Source: 66-474 sp051954935 (lineage in GTDB: Bacteria > Pseudomonadota > Gammaproteobacteria > Xanthomonadales > Rhodanobacteraceae). Taken from it: a stretch of DNA of 64,000 bases. The stretch lies in assembly GCA_051954935.1 (NCBI GenBank), contig JBQCHG010000034.1:4830-68829 (forward strand), given 5' to 3'. Below the pieces are notes generated by a model that worked only from the letters and a program-made list of their open reading frames with translations, was not told the origin of the DNA and searched no databases. Position numbers and translations under genes: made by a program. This document shows, in pieces, positions 26,003-35,128 of this stretch (the first letter of the stretch is position 1; each line of letters begins with the position of its first letter).

Positions 26003-28012
26003 TCAAGCAGTGGCGCGGCCGCGGCGGGCGGCCCACAGGTAAGTCGCCGCCACGATCGCCGCAAAGACGAGCCCACCGATGATCAGCGCCTGGGTTTCGA
26101 AGGAATCGCCGACCAGGGCCAGCGGCGCCTTGGGGTTGGAAAAGCCCAGTTGGTCGGCGAACGCGATCAGTAGCGCATACAGCACCGCGAGCAGGCTCTC
26201 GCCGACGATCAGGCCGGACGCCAGCAGCACGCCCAGCTGCTTGGTGCCTTCCGGATTCTTGCCGCGGTCGGCGCGTGCATCGAAGAACGCGCCGACGATC
26301 GCACCGACCACCACCATCAGCGTGGTGGAAGTCGGCAGGTAGATGCCCAGTCCGACCGCCAGCGGCGGCAGGCGCGGCCCTTTCGTCGTGCGCACCAGTA
26401 CCTCGTCGAACACGATGATGATGACGCCGATCAACGCACCGATGCCGATCAGGCTCCAGTCGATGTTGTGCTGGATAACGCCCTGAGCCAGCGCGGAGAT
26501 CAACCCGGCCTGGGGTGCTGGCAGCGCGCGCGCGGGGTCTGCGCCCGGTGCGCCGTTGAAACCGAAAGCCTGCTGCATCAGGTTCAACACCGGCGGGATC
26601 ACCAGCGCGCCCGCGATCACGCCGATCACCAGCGCCCATTGCTGCTTCTCCGGCGTGGCGTCCACCAGTTGCCCGGTTTTCAGGTCCTGCAGGTTGTTGT
26701 TGGCAATCGAGGCCACCGCGAACACGATCGCGGTGATGAACAGCGCGAACGCCACCACGGCCTTGCCCGTTCCCGCTTCCGCCTGCACGCCGACCACCAG
26801 CAGCAGCGCGGCGATGATCACGACGAGGATGCCGATGCCCGACAGCGGGGAGTTGCTGGAACCGATCAGGCCCGCCATGTAACCGCATACGGCGGAGACG
26901 ATGAAGCTCAGGATCACCACGAACAGCACGCCGCCGATCGTCAGCATCCAGATGTGGTCGCCGAGACCGCTGGTACGGCTGAAATTCCACAGCAGGAATG
27001 CGACAGGAATGAGACACAACAGGGAAATCAGTCCGACCATGCCGATCGGCATGTCGTGTTCTGTGCGCGGCATGGAGGCGAGCGTGCCGGCGCTGCGCGC
27101 GCGCGAGGCCCGCATGGCGCCAGCCAGTCCGGCGACCACCGGCTTCACGAGTTTGCCCAGCGTGTAGATCGCCGCTACGCCGATCGTGCCGGCGCCGACG
27201 AAGCGTACGTAATGACTCCACGCGCCTTGCGCCACGTCGGCGGCCGCGCCCGCCGCCGGATGCAGCGCGGTGAAATGCGGAACCGCCCAGGCCCAGCCGA
27301 TCAGCGCGCCCACGCCCATCGCCACGCCGACCCACAACCCGACGAGGTGGCCGACGCCGAACAGCATGAATGACAGGCTGAAATCGAATCCACTGGCCGA
27401 CCCGCGATCGCCGATGCGGAAATACGAAGCGACGTCGGACGCGAAAATCCGTGTCTGCACGATCACGTAGAAGATTGCGGACGCGACCGCGCCGGTCACG
27501 ACAGCCTTCAATCCGGCGCCGGTGGATTCGGCCGCGCCCTGGTGCTCTTCGCTGTCGCCGCTCGCGCCGACCTTCAACACCTCTGCACAAGCCACGCCTT
27601 CCGGATACGGCAGGTCCGAATTGGTGACCAGCGCGCGCCGCAGCGGAATCGTGTACATCACGCCGAGGATGCCGCCGGTAACGCAGATCCCGAAGGAGGT
27701 CCAGAACGGAAACCCTGTCCACCAGCCGATCATGATCAGGCCGGGCAGCACGAAGATGATCGAGGACAGGGTGCCGGCGGCCGACGCCACCGTCTGCACG
27801 ATGTTGTTCTCCTGGATCGTCGCGTCGCGCACCGCCTTCAGGATCGCCATTGAAATCACGGCGGCAGGAATGGACGTCGAGAACGTCAAGCCGGCCTTGA
27901 GGCCCGCATAAACGTTCGCGGCGGTGAACACCACGGTGATCACGATGCCTATGATCAGCCCGCGAATGGTCAATTCGCTGCGCGGCTTGGCGGAAATGGC
28001 TGCGGTGTTCAT
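26003..28012 (-). CDS. OPT family oligopeptide transporter
   Basis: A 669-residue transporter with about 14-16 membrane segments. The N-terminal ELTIRGLIIGIVITVVFTAA and the NVYAGLKAGLTFSTSIPAAV block are typical of bacterial OPT proteins, as is LRRALVTNSDLPYPEGVACA. Substrates in the family are oligopeptides or metal chelates; nothing here decides. The ATG at 28012 is preceded by GGGAGGGG. It is monocistronic, divergent from gluQ. Confidence 0.9.
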   Translation of the reverse strand: MNTAAISAKPRSELTIRGLIIGIVITVVFTAANVYAGLKAGLTFSTSIPAAVISMAILKAVRDATIQENNIVQTVASAAGTLSSIIFVLPGLIMIGWWTGFPFWTSFGICVTGGILGVMYTIPLRRALVTNSDLPYPEGVACAEVLKVGASGDSEEHQGAAESTGAGLKAVVTGAVASAIFYVIVQTRIFASDVASYFRIGDRGSASGFDFSLSFMLFGVGHLVGLWVGVAMGVGALIGWAWAVPHFTALHPAAGAAADVAQGAWSHYVRFVGAGTIGVAAIYTLGKLVKPVVAGLAGAMRASRARSAGTLASMPRTEHDMPIGMVGLISLLCLIPVAFLLWNFSRTSGLGDHIWMLTIGGVLFVVILSFIVSAVCGYMAGLIGSSNSPLSGIGILVVIIAALLLVVGVQAEAGTGKAVVAFALFITAIVFAVASIANNNLQDLKTGQLVDATPEKQQWALVIGVIAGALVIPPVLNLMQQAFGFNGAPGADPARALPAPQAGLISALAQGVIQHNIDWSLIGIGALIGVIIIVFDEVLVRTTKGPRLPPLAVGLGIYLPTSTTLMVVVGAIVGAFFDARADRGKNPEGTKQLGVLLASGLIVGESLLAVLYALLIAFADQLGFSNPKAPLALVGDSFETQALIIGGLVFAAIVAATYLWAARRGRATA

Positions 28013-28236
28013 GGGGCCCCTCCCCGATCGAAAACGCTGCCGCATACTAGCCGAGCCGGACGCGTGCGCGAAGCGCGCCTCGGAAAGTGACGGAAGGATT
28101 CCGCACCTCCGGGCGGAACTTGGCGCGCCGGCGCTTGACATGGTGAGGGAATACTCGCGTCAAGACACGGCGCGTGAGCTCGCCTCGACACGGTCATCCA
28201 TGGCCTGCGCTTTCGAAGCTGTTGTAGCTTTGAGGG

Positions 28237-29154
28237 ATGCGCACCAAAAAATACCGCGGCCGCTTCGCGCCGTCGCCCACGGGGCGGCTGCACCTAGGCT
28301 CATTGCTTGCCGCGCTCGGCAGCTGGTTGCGCGCACGTTCGGCGAACGGGGCATGGCTCGTGCGGATGGAGGACATCGATCCGCCGCGGGAAATGCCCGG
28401 TTCCGCGGAGTCCATCCTGCGCACCCTGCACGCGTGCGGGCTCGAACCCGACGAACCAACGCTCTACCAGAGCACGAGGCCGGATGCCTACCAGGCCGCC
28501 TTCGAAAGGCTGATGCGCGACGGCGCGGTGTTTCCCTGCTGGTGCTCGCGCAGCGAGCTGGCCGCGGCCGGCGGAGTCCATCGCGGCAAATGCGTGGCCC
28601 CACCCGACCCGCATCGCGCACCTGCGTGGCGGGTGCGCGCCGATGGCGCGGTGATCGAATTCGAGGACGGCCTGCAGGGCCGGCAGCGCTGGAAGCTCGC
28701 CGATGGCGGCGACTTCGTGATCAAGCGCGCCGACGGGCCGTTTGCGTACCAGCTGGCCTGCGCGGTGGACGACGCCGCGCAGGGCATCACCGAAGTCGTG
28801 CGCGGCGCGGATCTGCTGGATTCAACGCCGCGGCAGATCTTCCTGCTGCGCCTGCTCGGGCTGCATGAGCCGGCCTATCTGCATCTTCCGGTGCTGGTGG
28901 ATGCGAGCGGCGCGAAGCTGTCGAAATCCGAAGGCGCGGCCGCGGTGGACAAGGACGATCCGCTGCCGGCGTTGCGCATCGCGCTCGAGCTGCTGGGCGT
29001 TCCGGAATCGGCCTTGCGCGCAAGCGAGCCCCGAGCGCTGTTGCGCGATGCCGTCGCTGCGTTCGACCCTGAGGCACTCCCAAAGGCGCCCACGTTGAGC
29101 ATCCGGGAGCGCAGCCATGGATCGCTGATTTTTGATTCTCGCGATCGACGTTGA
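28237..29154 (+). CDS. gluQ: glutamyl-Q tRNA(Asp) synthetase
   Basis: A 305-residue paralogue of the GluRS catalytic domain that attaches glutamate to queuosine in tRNA-Asp. Motifs are RFAPSPTGRLHLGSLLAALG (HIGH region), a zinc-type CWCSRSEL...GKC cluster, and AKLSKSEGA (KMSKS region). There is no anticodon-binding domain, as expected. The last dozen or so codons and the stop codon fall inside an intergenic repeat unit (29113-29172), so the C-terminal tail SHGSLIFDSRDRR is encoded by repeat DNA. The 220 bases before the start contain a TTGACA hexamer at 28135 without a convincing -10 element. Confidence 0.93.
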   Translation: MRTKKYRGRFAPSPTGRLHLGSLLAALGSWLRARSANGAWLVRMEDIDPPREMPGSAESILRTLHACGLEPDEPTLYQSTRPDAYQAAFERLMRDGAVFPCWCSRSELAAAGGVHRGKCVAPPDPHRAPAWRVRADGAVIEFEDGLQGRQRWKLADGGDFVIKRADGPFAYQLACAVDDAAQGITEVVRGADLLDSTPRQIFLLRLLGLHEPAYLHLPVLVDASGAKLSKSEGAAAVDKDDPLPALRIALELLGVPESALRASEPRALLRDAVAAFDPEALPKAPTLSIRERSHGSLIFDSRDRR

Positions 29155-29172
29155 TCGCAAAAATGACGCAAC
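29113..29172 (+). repeat. dispersed palindromic repeat, copy A
   Basis: The core reads TTTTTGATTCTC, then GCGATC-GACGTT-GATCGC and AAAAATGAC. The same core with a different 6-nt centre occurs at 31649-31720 (opposite strand) and 50943-50999. It overlaps the gluQ 3' end and lies 64 nt before the acetoacetyl-CoA reductase start. Confidence 0.75.
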
Positions 29173-29236
29173 GCGGCGAGACATTCTCCACGCCACGAAG
29201 CATGATCCGGCGCAACCACACCACAGGAGAAGGGTG

Positions 29237-29980
29237 ATGTCACGACAACGCGTGGCTCTGGTGACCGGCGGCACCGGCGGCATCGGCACCGCGATCGTGC
29301 GGCGGCTGGCGGGTATGGGCCACACCGTGGTCACCAACTATCGCGACGAAGCCAAGGCCAATGCGTGGCGCGACAAACTCTCCGCGGACGGCATCCGCGC
29401 CACGCTGGTACCGGGCGATGTTTCCGATCCGACTTCGTGCGAAGCAATGGCGCGCAGGATCGAGAGCGAAGTCGGGCCGGTGGACATCCTCGTCAACAAT
29501 GCCGGCATCACCCGCGATACCACCTTCCACAAGATGAGCTACCAGCAGTGGACGGACGTCGTGAACACCAACTTGAACGCGTGCTTCAACGTGACGCGGC
29601 CTGTGATCGAAGGCATGCGCGCGCGCAAATGGGGCCGGATCGTGCAGATCAGTTCCATCAATGGTCAGAAGGGCCAATACGGCCAGGCCAACTACGCCGC
29701 CGCCAAGGCCGGGATGCACGGCTTCACCATTTCGCTTGCGCAGGAGAACGCGAAATTCGGCATCACCGTCAACACCGTTTCGCCGGGTTATATCGGCACC
29801 GACATGGTGATGGCCGTGCCCGAGGACGTGCGCGCCAAAATCGTCGCGCAGATCCCGCTCGGGCGCCTCGGCGAACCCGACGAGATCGCCTATGCCGTCT
29901 CCTTCTTCCTCGCCGAGGAAGCGGCGTGGATCACCGGCGCAAACCTCGCGATCAACGGTGGGCATTACATGGGTTGGTGA
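29237..29980 (+). CDS. phbB: acetoacetyl-CoA reductase (first copy)
   Basis: A 247-residue short-chain dehydrogenase that reduces acetoacetyl-CoA to (R)-3-hydroxybutyryl-CoA with NADPH for polyhydroxybutyrate synthesis. The cofactor loop is TGGTGGIGTAI, followed by NNAGITRD; the catalytic Ser-Tyr-Lys are in ISSINGQKGQYGQANYAAAK. The end GANLAINGGHYMGW is typical of PhbB. AGGAGAAGGG precedes the ATG at 29237. A close paralogue lies 1.8 kb downstream, with phaR and an acetate permease between them. FabG is an alternative, but the context and termini favour PhbB. Confidence 0.88.
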   Translation: MSRQRVALVTGGTGGIGTAIVRRLAGMGHTVVTNYRDEAKANAWRDKLSADGIRATLVPGDVSDPTSCEAMARRIESEVGPVDILVNNAGITRDTTFHKMSYQQWTDVVNTNLNACFNVTRPVIEGMRARKWGRIVQISSINGQKGQYGQANYAAAKAGMHGFTISLAQENAKFGITVNTVSPGYIGTDMVMAVPEDVRAKIVAQIPLGRLGEPDEIAYAVSFFLAEEAAWITGANLAINGGHYMGW

Positions 29981-30380
29981 CCTGCACGTTCCGCAGATGC
30001 CTTGATGCCGCGTATCTGGAACACGCGGCGAACAGCGCAGCTGGCCCGCAGGGTGAGCGCCATGGACGGCGCGAGTAATGGCATCCGCTGCGCATCGCCA
30101 GGTGAGGCATGGATGCCCGAATGGGGAGTCCGCCAGGGAGCCATGGACGCCGTGGGAGCCGCCCCCATGGGCGGCTGCTTGCGATTGCTTCAGTCGCGCT
30201 CTCATTCGCCGAGCCGGGCGGCCCGCCTGCCGCTTGGGATGCGAGCTGAAAAGACACGATGGCGAACTTGACGGGCGGAGTCGCGGCCCGGAGATGCGGG
30301 AAAACTATCGCCAATTTCACCCGCCCTGCGCACGAGCCATCCCGATAATGATCCATTGCCATTCACACGGAGGTATCGCC
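29981..30380. other. 400-base intergenic stretch, no gene recognised
   Basis: Between the first phbB and the acetate permease. It contains short direct echoes (GCCATGGACGGCG, GCATGGATGCCC, GCCATGGACGCCG near 30059, 30108 and 30139) of the CCATGG-rich parts seen in other intergenic repeats. No RNA gene, terminator or open frame of convincing composition was seen. Confidence 0.5.
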
Positions 30381-31034
30381 ATGGCTTATCAAGCAGCTCC
30401 CTACACACCGGCCCGGAGTTATCCGGTCATAAGCAGTTCCGCAAGTTCGTCGCTCGGCTACGCCGGCTTCTCGGTCACGCTGTGGATGTTCAGCATGATC
30501 AATGCCGCCTGGTTCGATCCCACGCAGGACACCTTGGTCATGCTGCTGGCGGTCACCATCGGCGGCATCGCAATGGCGCTCGCCGGCCTGCTGTCCTTCT
30601 TCCGCGGGCGTACCCACAATATGTGCCTGTTCCTCGCCTTCGCCGCGTTCTGGTGGTCGTGGGCGCTGATGGTGCATACCGTGAACAACGGTGGCATCGC
30701 GCCCAGCGGCCCGTTCCTGGGCTGGTACTACCTCGTCTTCGCGGTGGTCGCGTTCGCGCTGTGGTTGTCCGCCTTCCGCACCGGCACCGGGCGCATGACG
30801 TTCGACCTGCTGCTCTGGCTGACCCTGCTTGCCCTGGCCATCAACGGCTGGAGCGGCGTGAGCTGGTGGCGGATCGTTGGCGGTTATCTCGGCCTGATTA
30901 CCGCGGTCGTCGGCTTCTATCTGCTTGCCGCCGCAGCGATGAATGCCACCTTCGGGCGCAGCGTACTCCCGACCGGCGAGGCATACGTGATCGAGACCGC
31001 ATCGGAGGGTACGGAACGCCCCTCGGTCCTGTAA
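30381..31034 (+). CDS. satP: acetate uptake transporter, GPR1/FUN34/YaaH family
   Basis: A 217-residue membrane protein with six hydrophobic segments, like SatP/YaaH acetate-proton symporters. The start region SLGYAGFSVTLWMFSMINAAW and the middle LFLAFAAFWWSWALMVHTVN match the family layout, in which the signature NPAPLGL-type start is diverged. ACGGAGG lies 7 nt upstream of the ATG at 30381. It sits between the phbB copies and phaR, so supply of acetate or acetyl-CoA to polyhydroxybutyrate synthesis is a reasonable inference. Confidence 0.82.
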   Translation: MAYQAAPYTPARSYPVISSSASSSLGYAGFSVTLWMFSMINAAWFDPTQDTLVMLLAVTIGGIAMALAGLLSFFRGRTHNMCLFLAFAAFWWSWALMVHTVNNGGIAPSGPFLGWYYLVFAVVAFALWLSAFRTGTGRMTFDLLLWLTLLALAINGWSGVSWWRIVGGYLGLITAVVGFYLLAAAAMNATFGRSVLPTGEAYVIETASEGTERPSVL

Positions 31035-31074
31035 CCGCTAGTGCGATGCGACAAGCCATGCTAGCTTTTGCGGC

Positions 31075-31563
31075 ATGGCAGCAGCGCGGATCATCAAGAA
31101 GTATCCGAACCGGCGTCTCTACGACACCGAGATCTCCAGCTACATCACGCTGGAGGAGGTGCGCCAACTCGTGCTTACCGGTACGCCTTTCGAGGTGCAC
31201 GACGCCAAGACAGGCGAGGACCTGACCCGCTCCGTGCTGCTGCAGATCATCGCCGAGCACGAGCAGCACGGGCAGCCGATGTTCTCGGCCAATCTGCTCT
31301 CGCAGATCATCCGTTTCTACGGCGATTCCATGCAGGGCTTCGTGGGCGGCTATCTCGAGAACAGCCTGCAGATCTTCCTTGACCAGCAGCACAAGTTCCG
31401 CGCACAGTTGAACGAGATGCTCGGCCAGACACCGTGGTCCATGTTGAACGAAATGACCGAGCGCAACATCGACCTCTGGAAATCGCTGCAGCGCGGTTTC
31501 CTGGAGGCCAACGCACCGGGCGCCGCACCGAAGCCCTCCGCCGGCGGCAAGAAGCCGCGCTGA
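31075..31563 (+). CDS. phaR: polyhydroxyalkanoate synthesis repressor PhaR
   Basis: A 162-residue regulator with the diagnostic DNA-binding domain RIIKKYPNRRLYDTEISSYI followed by TLEEVRQLV, then the accumulation-regulator repeats (LLSQIIRFYGDSMQGFVGGY). PhaR binds phasin and its own promoter and is released when it binds polyhydroxybutyrate granules. The C-terminal tail is Ala/Pro/Lys rich. It lies 40 nt after satP and about 190 nt before the second phbB. Confidence 0.95.
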   Translation: MAAARIIKKYPNRRLYDTEISSYITLEEVRQLVLTGTPFEVHDAKTGEDLTRSVLLQIIAEHEQHGQPMFSANLLSQIIRFYGDSMQGFVGGYLENSLQIFLDQQHKFRAQLNEMLGQTPWSMLNEMTERNIDLWKSLQRGFLEANAPGAAPKPSAGGKKPR

Positions 31564-31648
31564 TCCCGCCCGCTGCGTTGACAGCGGCGGCGGCCCCTTC
31601 TTACCATCCCGAATCTGTTGCGGCGCAACATGTGCCGCTATGCACCAA

Positions 31649-31720
31649 GTTTTGCGATCGCCACCGATCGCGAGAATCAAGAAGCGGGCACGGAGCTCCT
31701 GGCCATGGATGGCGGCTTTT
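31649..31720 (-). repeat. dispersed palindromic repeat, copy B
   Basis: On the minus strand it reads AGCCGCCATCCATGGCCAGG, further on CTTGATTCTC, then GCGATC-GGTGGC-GATCGC and AAAAC. The core equals copies A and C apart from the 6-nt centre. It lies between phaR and the second phbB. Confidence 0.75.
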
Positions 31721-31751
31721 GACCGCACTTTTCACCGCGAGGAAAGATCCA

Positions 31752-32498
31752 ATGACACAACGTGTCGCCATTGTCACCGGTGGCATCGGCGGGTTGGGCA
31801 CCGAAATCTGCAAGCACCTCGCGCGCGCCGGCCGCAAGGTCGTTGCCGCCGACCTCGGCAACCGGCAGGAGCGCCTCGCCGCGTTCCGCGAGGAAGTGAA
31901 GGATTTCGATGGCAACATCGTCTTCGCGCCGGCGGATGTGGCGCATTTTGAGGACTGCGCCGCGCTGGTAAGGCACGTCGGCGAAACCTGCGGCGGCGTG
32001 GATATCCTGGTGAACGCCGCCGGCATCACGCGCGACGTGTCCCTGCGCAAGATGGAAGAGAAGCAGTGGCGCGAGTTGATGAACGTCAACCTCGATGGCG
32101 TGTTCAACATGTGCCGGCAAGTCGTGGAAGACATGAGCGCGCGCGGCTTCGGCCGTATCGTCAACATCTCCTCGGTCAACGGCCAGACCGGCCAGTTCGG
32201 CCAGACCAACTACTCCGCCGCGAAAGCCGGCATGCACGGATTCACCATGGCGCTGGCGCGCGAGGTGGCGAAGAAGGGCGTGACCGTGAATAGTGTGTCG
32301 CCGGGTTACTGCAAGACCGAGATGGTGATGAAAGTGCCCGAAGACATCCGCGCACAGATCGTCGCGCAGATTCCGGTCGGGCGCCTCGGCGAGCCTTCCG
32401 ACATCGCGCGCACGGTGGCGTTCCTGACCGCCGACGAAGCAGGCTTCATCACCGGGGCCAATGTCCCGGTGAACGGCGGCTACTTCATGTCGTTCTGA
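31752..32498 (+). CDS. phbB: acetoacetyl-CoA reductase (second copy)
   Basis: A 248-residue short-chain dehydrogenase closely related to the copy at 29237. The loop is TGGIGGLGTEI; NAAGITRD and the catalytic ISSVNGQTGQFGQTNYSAAK block follow, and the protein ends GANVPVNGGYFMSF. Both proteins share the VSPGY segment and RAQIVAQIP/RAKIVAQIP. AGGAAAG precedes the ATG. The two may differ in cofactor (NADPH versus NADH) or expression; the sequence does not show which. Confidence 0.88.
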   Translation: MTQRVAIVTGGIGGLGTEICKHLARAGRKVVAADLGNRQERLAAFREEVKDFDGNIVFAPADVAHFEDCAALVRHVGETCGGVDILVNAAGITRDVSLRKMEEKQWRELMNVNLDGVFNMCRQVVEDMSARGFGRIVNISSVNGQTGQFGQTNYSAAKAGMHGFTMALAREVAKKGVTVNSVSPGYCKTEMVMKVPEDIRAQIVAQIPVGRLGEPSDIARTVAFLTADEAGFITGANVPVNGGYFMSF

Positions 32499-32845
32499 GC
32501 CGCAGGTGCCGCAATCCTGTCGCCGTGGCTCTTCGGTGACGAGATCACAAGGAAGCGCAGTTCACGCGTGCCATCGTTGCGCATCTGGTGCGGGGCACCG
32601 GGCGGAACGTGCAGGCCCTCCCCGCCGCGCAGCCGATGCGCCGTGCCTTCCAGCTCCAATACCGCTTCGCCGTCCAGCAGGTAGAAGAACTGGCGCGCTT
32701 TCGAATGCCAGTGGCGCTGTTCGGCGGTACCCGGCGGCATGCGTTCTTCGATGACGCTGAGATCATCCCCAGCCAGCAGGTGCCAGCCGTCGCATGCATC
32801 GCCCCAGCGGTAATGTTCCGCGTTGCCCGTGCTGATGATGCCCAT
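32480..32845 (-). CDS. small cupin-domain protein
   Basis: A 121-residue single-domain cupin. Motif 1 is seen as RHWHSKARQFFYLLDGEAVLE and motif 2 as GGEGLHVPPGAPHQMRNDG, giving a His/Glu/His metal site. Function is not predictable from the fold: such proteins can be sugar isomerases, dioxygenases or binding proteins. The ATG at 32845 is preferred to a GTG at 32851 because GAGG lies 5 nt before it. It is the last gene of the arginine operon, 12 nt after argH, and its end overlaps the second phbB on the other strand. Confidence 0.75.
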   Translation of the reverse strand: MGIISTGNAEHYRWGDACDGWHLLAGDDLSVIEERMPPGTAEQRHWHSKARQFFYLLDGEAVLELEGTAHRLRGGEGLHVPPGAPHQMRNDGTRELRFLVISSPKSHGDRIAAPAAQNDMK

Positions 32846-32857
32846 GCGCACCTCGTT

Positions 32858-34153
32858 TCAATCTTCCAGCGCCTGCAGCCTTTCGCGCAACGCATCCAGC
32901 TTCAAGTCGCCCGCCGCGCCCGGCGACACGCGCGCGGCAAGGCTCGCTTCCGGCGTACGACCCTGCCCCGCCGTGCCAGCCGCTTCCGCCGCACATTGAT
33001 AAGCCTGGCGGAACGGCACGCCGGCGGCGGCCTGTTCGATGGCAACGTCTGTGGCGTACATCGAAGGCTCGATCGCGGCGTCCATCCGTTTGGCATTCCA
33101 TCGCATCCGGGCGAGCAGGTCCGGCAACAATTCGAGCGCAGCAAGGCCGCGGCCGAAGCCATGCACCAGCGCGCCTTTGCTGACCTGCAGATCGCGCTGG
33201 TAGCCGGACGGCAGGGACAGCAACTGCTCGATTTCGCAGCGCGCGGCGGCGACGCTGGCGTAACTCGCACGCATCAGCTCGACCACGTCCGGATTGCGCT
33301 TGTTCGGCATGATCGAGGAACCGGTGGTGAATTCGTCGGGCAACGTGACGAAGCCGAACTCGGCGGTGGTGAAGAGGCTCAGATCCCACGCCAACCGCCG
33401 CAGGTCCAGCAACGCCGAGCCGAGAGCTTCCAGCGCGGCCAGCTCGAACTTGCCGCGCGACAACTGCGTGGCGACGGGATTGATCTGCACGCGCGCAAAG
33501 CCAAGCGCACGCGTTGTGTGCTCGCGGTCGAGCGCGAGATTCACGCCATAACCGGCGGCGGTGCCGAGCGGATTTGCATCCAGCCAATCCCGCGTGCCAC
33601 GTGCGCGCTGCGCATCGTCCATGAACGACTCGGCGAAACCGGCGAACCACAGGGCAGTCGAGGACACGACCGCGCGTTGCAAATGAGTGTAGCCGGGCAG
33701 CGGCAGCGATTTGCCTTCCGCGCGTTGCAGGCACACGCGGGCGACTTCACGGCAAAGCGTGGCCAAGACCGCCAGTTTCTCTTTCAGCCACAACCGCGTC
33801 GCGACGAGCACCTGGTCATTGCGGCTGCGGCCCGCGTGCACCTTGCGGCCGGTATCACCGAGGCGCTCGGTCAGGCGCGCCTCGATGGCGGAATGTCCGT
33901 CTTCGTAGCGCTCGTCCAGAACAAAGTTGCCGCGCGAGAAGTCATCCGCAAGCGCGCTCAACTCGCGATCCAGCGCATTCGCCTCGTTCGCGCTCAGCAC
34001 GCCGATACGCGCCAGGCCCTCCACGTGTGCGCGGCTGGCAGCGAGGTCATGCAGGAAGAAGTCGCGGTCCAGCAGCACGTCGTCGCCCGCGAGAAAGCGC
34101 ATGATGCGCTTGTCGGTCAACGTGCCCTTCTTTTGCCAAAGCAGATCGCTCAT
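32858..34153 (-). CDS. argH: argininosuccinate lyase
   Basis: A 431-residue fumarase-superfamily enzyme that splits argininosuccinate into arginine and fumarate. The signature GSSIMPNKRNPDVVEL (catalytic Ser loop) lies near residue 275; HAGRSRNDQV near residue 105 and LPGYTHLQRAV near residue 150 complete the three conserved regions. Length is slightly short compared with the usual 455-470 residues. It is 33 nt downstream of argC in the arginine operon. Confidence 0.97.
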   Translation of the reverse strand: MSDLLWQKKGTLTDKRIMRFLAGDDVLLDRDFFLHDLAASRAHVEGLARIGVLSANEANALDRELSALADDFSRGNFVLDERYEDGHSAIEARLTERLGDTGRKVHAGRSRNDQVLVATRLWLKEKLAVLATLCREVARVCLQRAEGKSLPLPGYTHLQRAVVSSTALWFAGFAESFMDDAQRARGTRDWLDANPLGTAAGYGVNLALDREHTTRALGFARVQINPVATQLSRGKFELAALEALGSALLDLRRLAWDLSLFTTAEFGFVTLPDEFTTGSSIMPNKRNPDVVELMRASYASVAAARCEIEQLLSLPSGYQRDLQVSKGALVHGFGRGLAALELLPDLLARMRWNAKRMDAAIEPSMYATDVAIEQAAAGVPFRQAYQCAAEAAGTAGQGRTPEASLAARVSPGAAGDLKLDALRERLQALED

Positions 34154-34186
34154 GGAAACTCCGCAACGCGCCTTTGATGCCGCACT

Positions 34187-35128
34187 CTACGAGGGAATGC
34201 CCGCGAACTCGTCTAGGCCCAATGCCAGATTGAGATTCTGCATCGCCTGGGTGGCCGCGCCCTTCAGCAGGTTGTCCAGCGTGGCAACCACCACCGCGCG
34301 CCTGCCCCCGGCCGCGAGCGAGAAGCCGCCAATCTCCGCCCCGTGCTCGCCGGCGATGCGGCTGACCCAAGGCGGCTCGTCCACGATCCGGATCAGCGGC
34401 TCGCGCGGGTAGCGTTCGATGTAGCGTGCCTTCAGTGATTCGGTGCTCAGCGGTTCGCGCAACCACAGGTTCACCGTCATGGTGATGCCGCGGAAATGTG
34501 GCGCCACGTGGGGCATGAACTCGACCGGTACGCCGAGGCGTACGGAAACCTCACGCTCGTGCACATGCCCGACCAAGCTGTACGGCATCAGGTTGTCGCG
34601 CAGCTTTTCGGGATCGTTCTTGTCCGAAGGCATGGTACCGGCGCCCGAATAACCCGACACGCCGAAGCATTGCGGCGGCCCGGCGAGCAGATCCCGCACC
34701 GGCGCGATCACAAGCTGCATCGCGGTGGCGTAGCAACCCGGATTGCTGATACGACGTTCGCCTCGATAGTGCGCGCGCGTCAACTCAGGCAAACCGTAAT
34801 ACCAGTCGCCGTCGAAGCGGTGGTCGGCGGAAAGGTCCACGATGACCGTCCGTGGCGCGTGCGCATCCAGCGCCTGCACGAACGGTTCCGACTTGCCGTT
34901 GGGCAACGCCAGGATCACCGCGTCCGCGCCCTTGCCCGCGGCTTGTTCCGGATCCAGCGTTTCGTAACGCAGCTCGCCGGCAAACGCGGAGACGTGATCG
35001 GTCACGCGCTGACCGACCAGTTCGCGCGAGGACACGAAAGCGAGTTCGAGTTGTGGATGCCGCGCGATCAGCGGGATCAGTTCGGCACCGGTATGCCCGC
35101 GTGCCCCGATGATTCCGATCCGCTTCAT
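34187..35128 (-). CDS. argC: N-acetyl-gamma-glutamyl-phosphate reductase
   Basis: A 313-residue enzyme that reduces acetylglutamyl phosphate to the semialdehyde with NADPH. The start has IGIIGARGHTGAELIPLI (nucleotide-binding loop), and the active-site cysteine is in ISNPGCYATAMQL. GYSGAGTMPSDKN and HVAPHFRGITMTV are further conserved blocks. The ATG at 35128 overlaps the stop of the kinase/synthase fusion by 4 nt; the frame continues upstream over that gene and is rejected there. Confidence 0.97.
   Translation of the reverse strand: MKRIGIIGARGHTGAELIPLIARHPQLELAFVSSRELVGQRVTDHVSAFAGELRYETLDPEQAAGKGADAVILALPNGKSEPFVQALDAHAPRTVIVDLSADHRFDGDWYYGLPELTRAHYRGERRISNPGCYATAMQLVIAPVRDLLAGPPQCFGVSGYSGAGTMPSDKNDPEKLRDNLMPYSLVGHVHEREVSVRLGVPVEFMPHVAPHFRGITMTVNLWLREPLSTESLKARYIERYPREPLIRIVDEPPWVSRIAGEHGAEIGGFSLAAGGRRAVVVATLDNLLKGAATQAMQNLNLALGLDEFAGIPS

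Noticed and set aside
28135..28163. TTGACA hexamer upstream of gluQ as a promoter
   Set aside because: No acceptable -10 element is found 16-19 nt downstream, so a promoter is not claimed.
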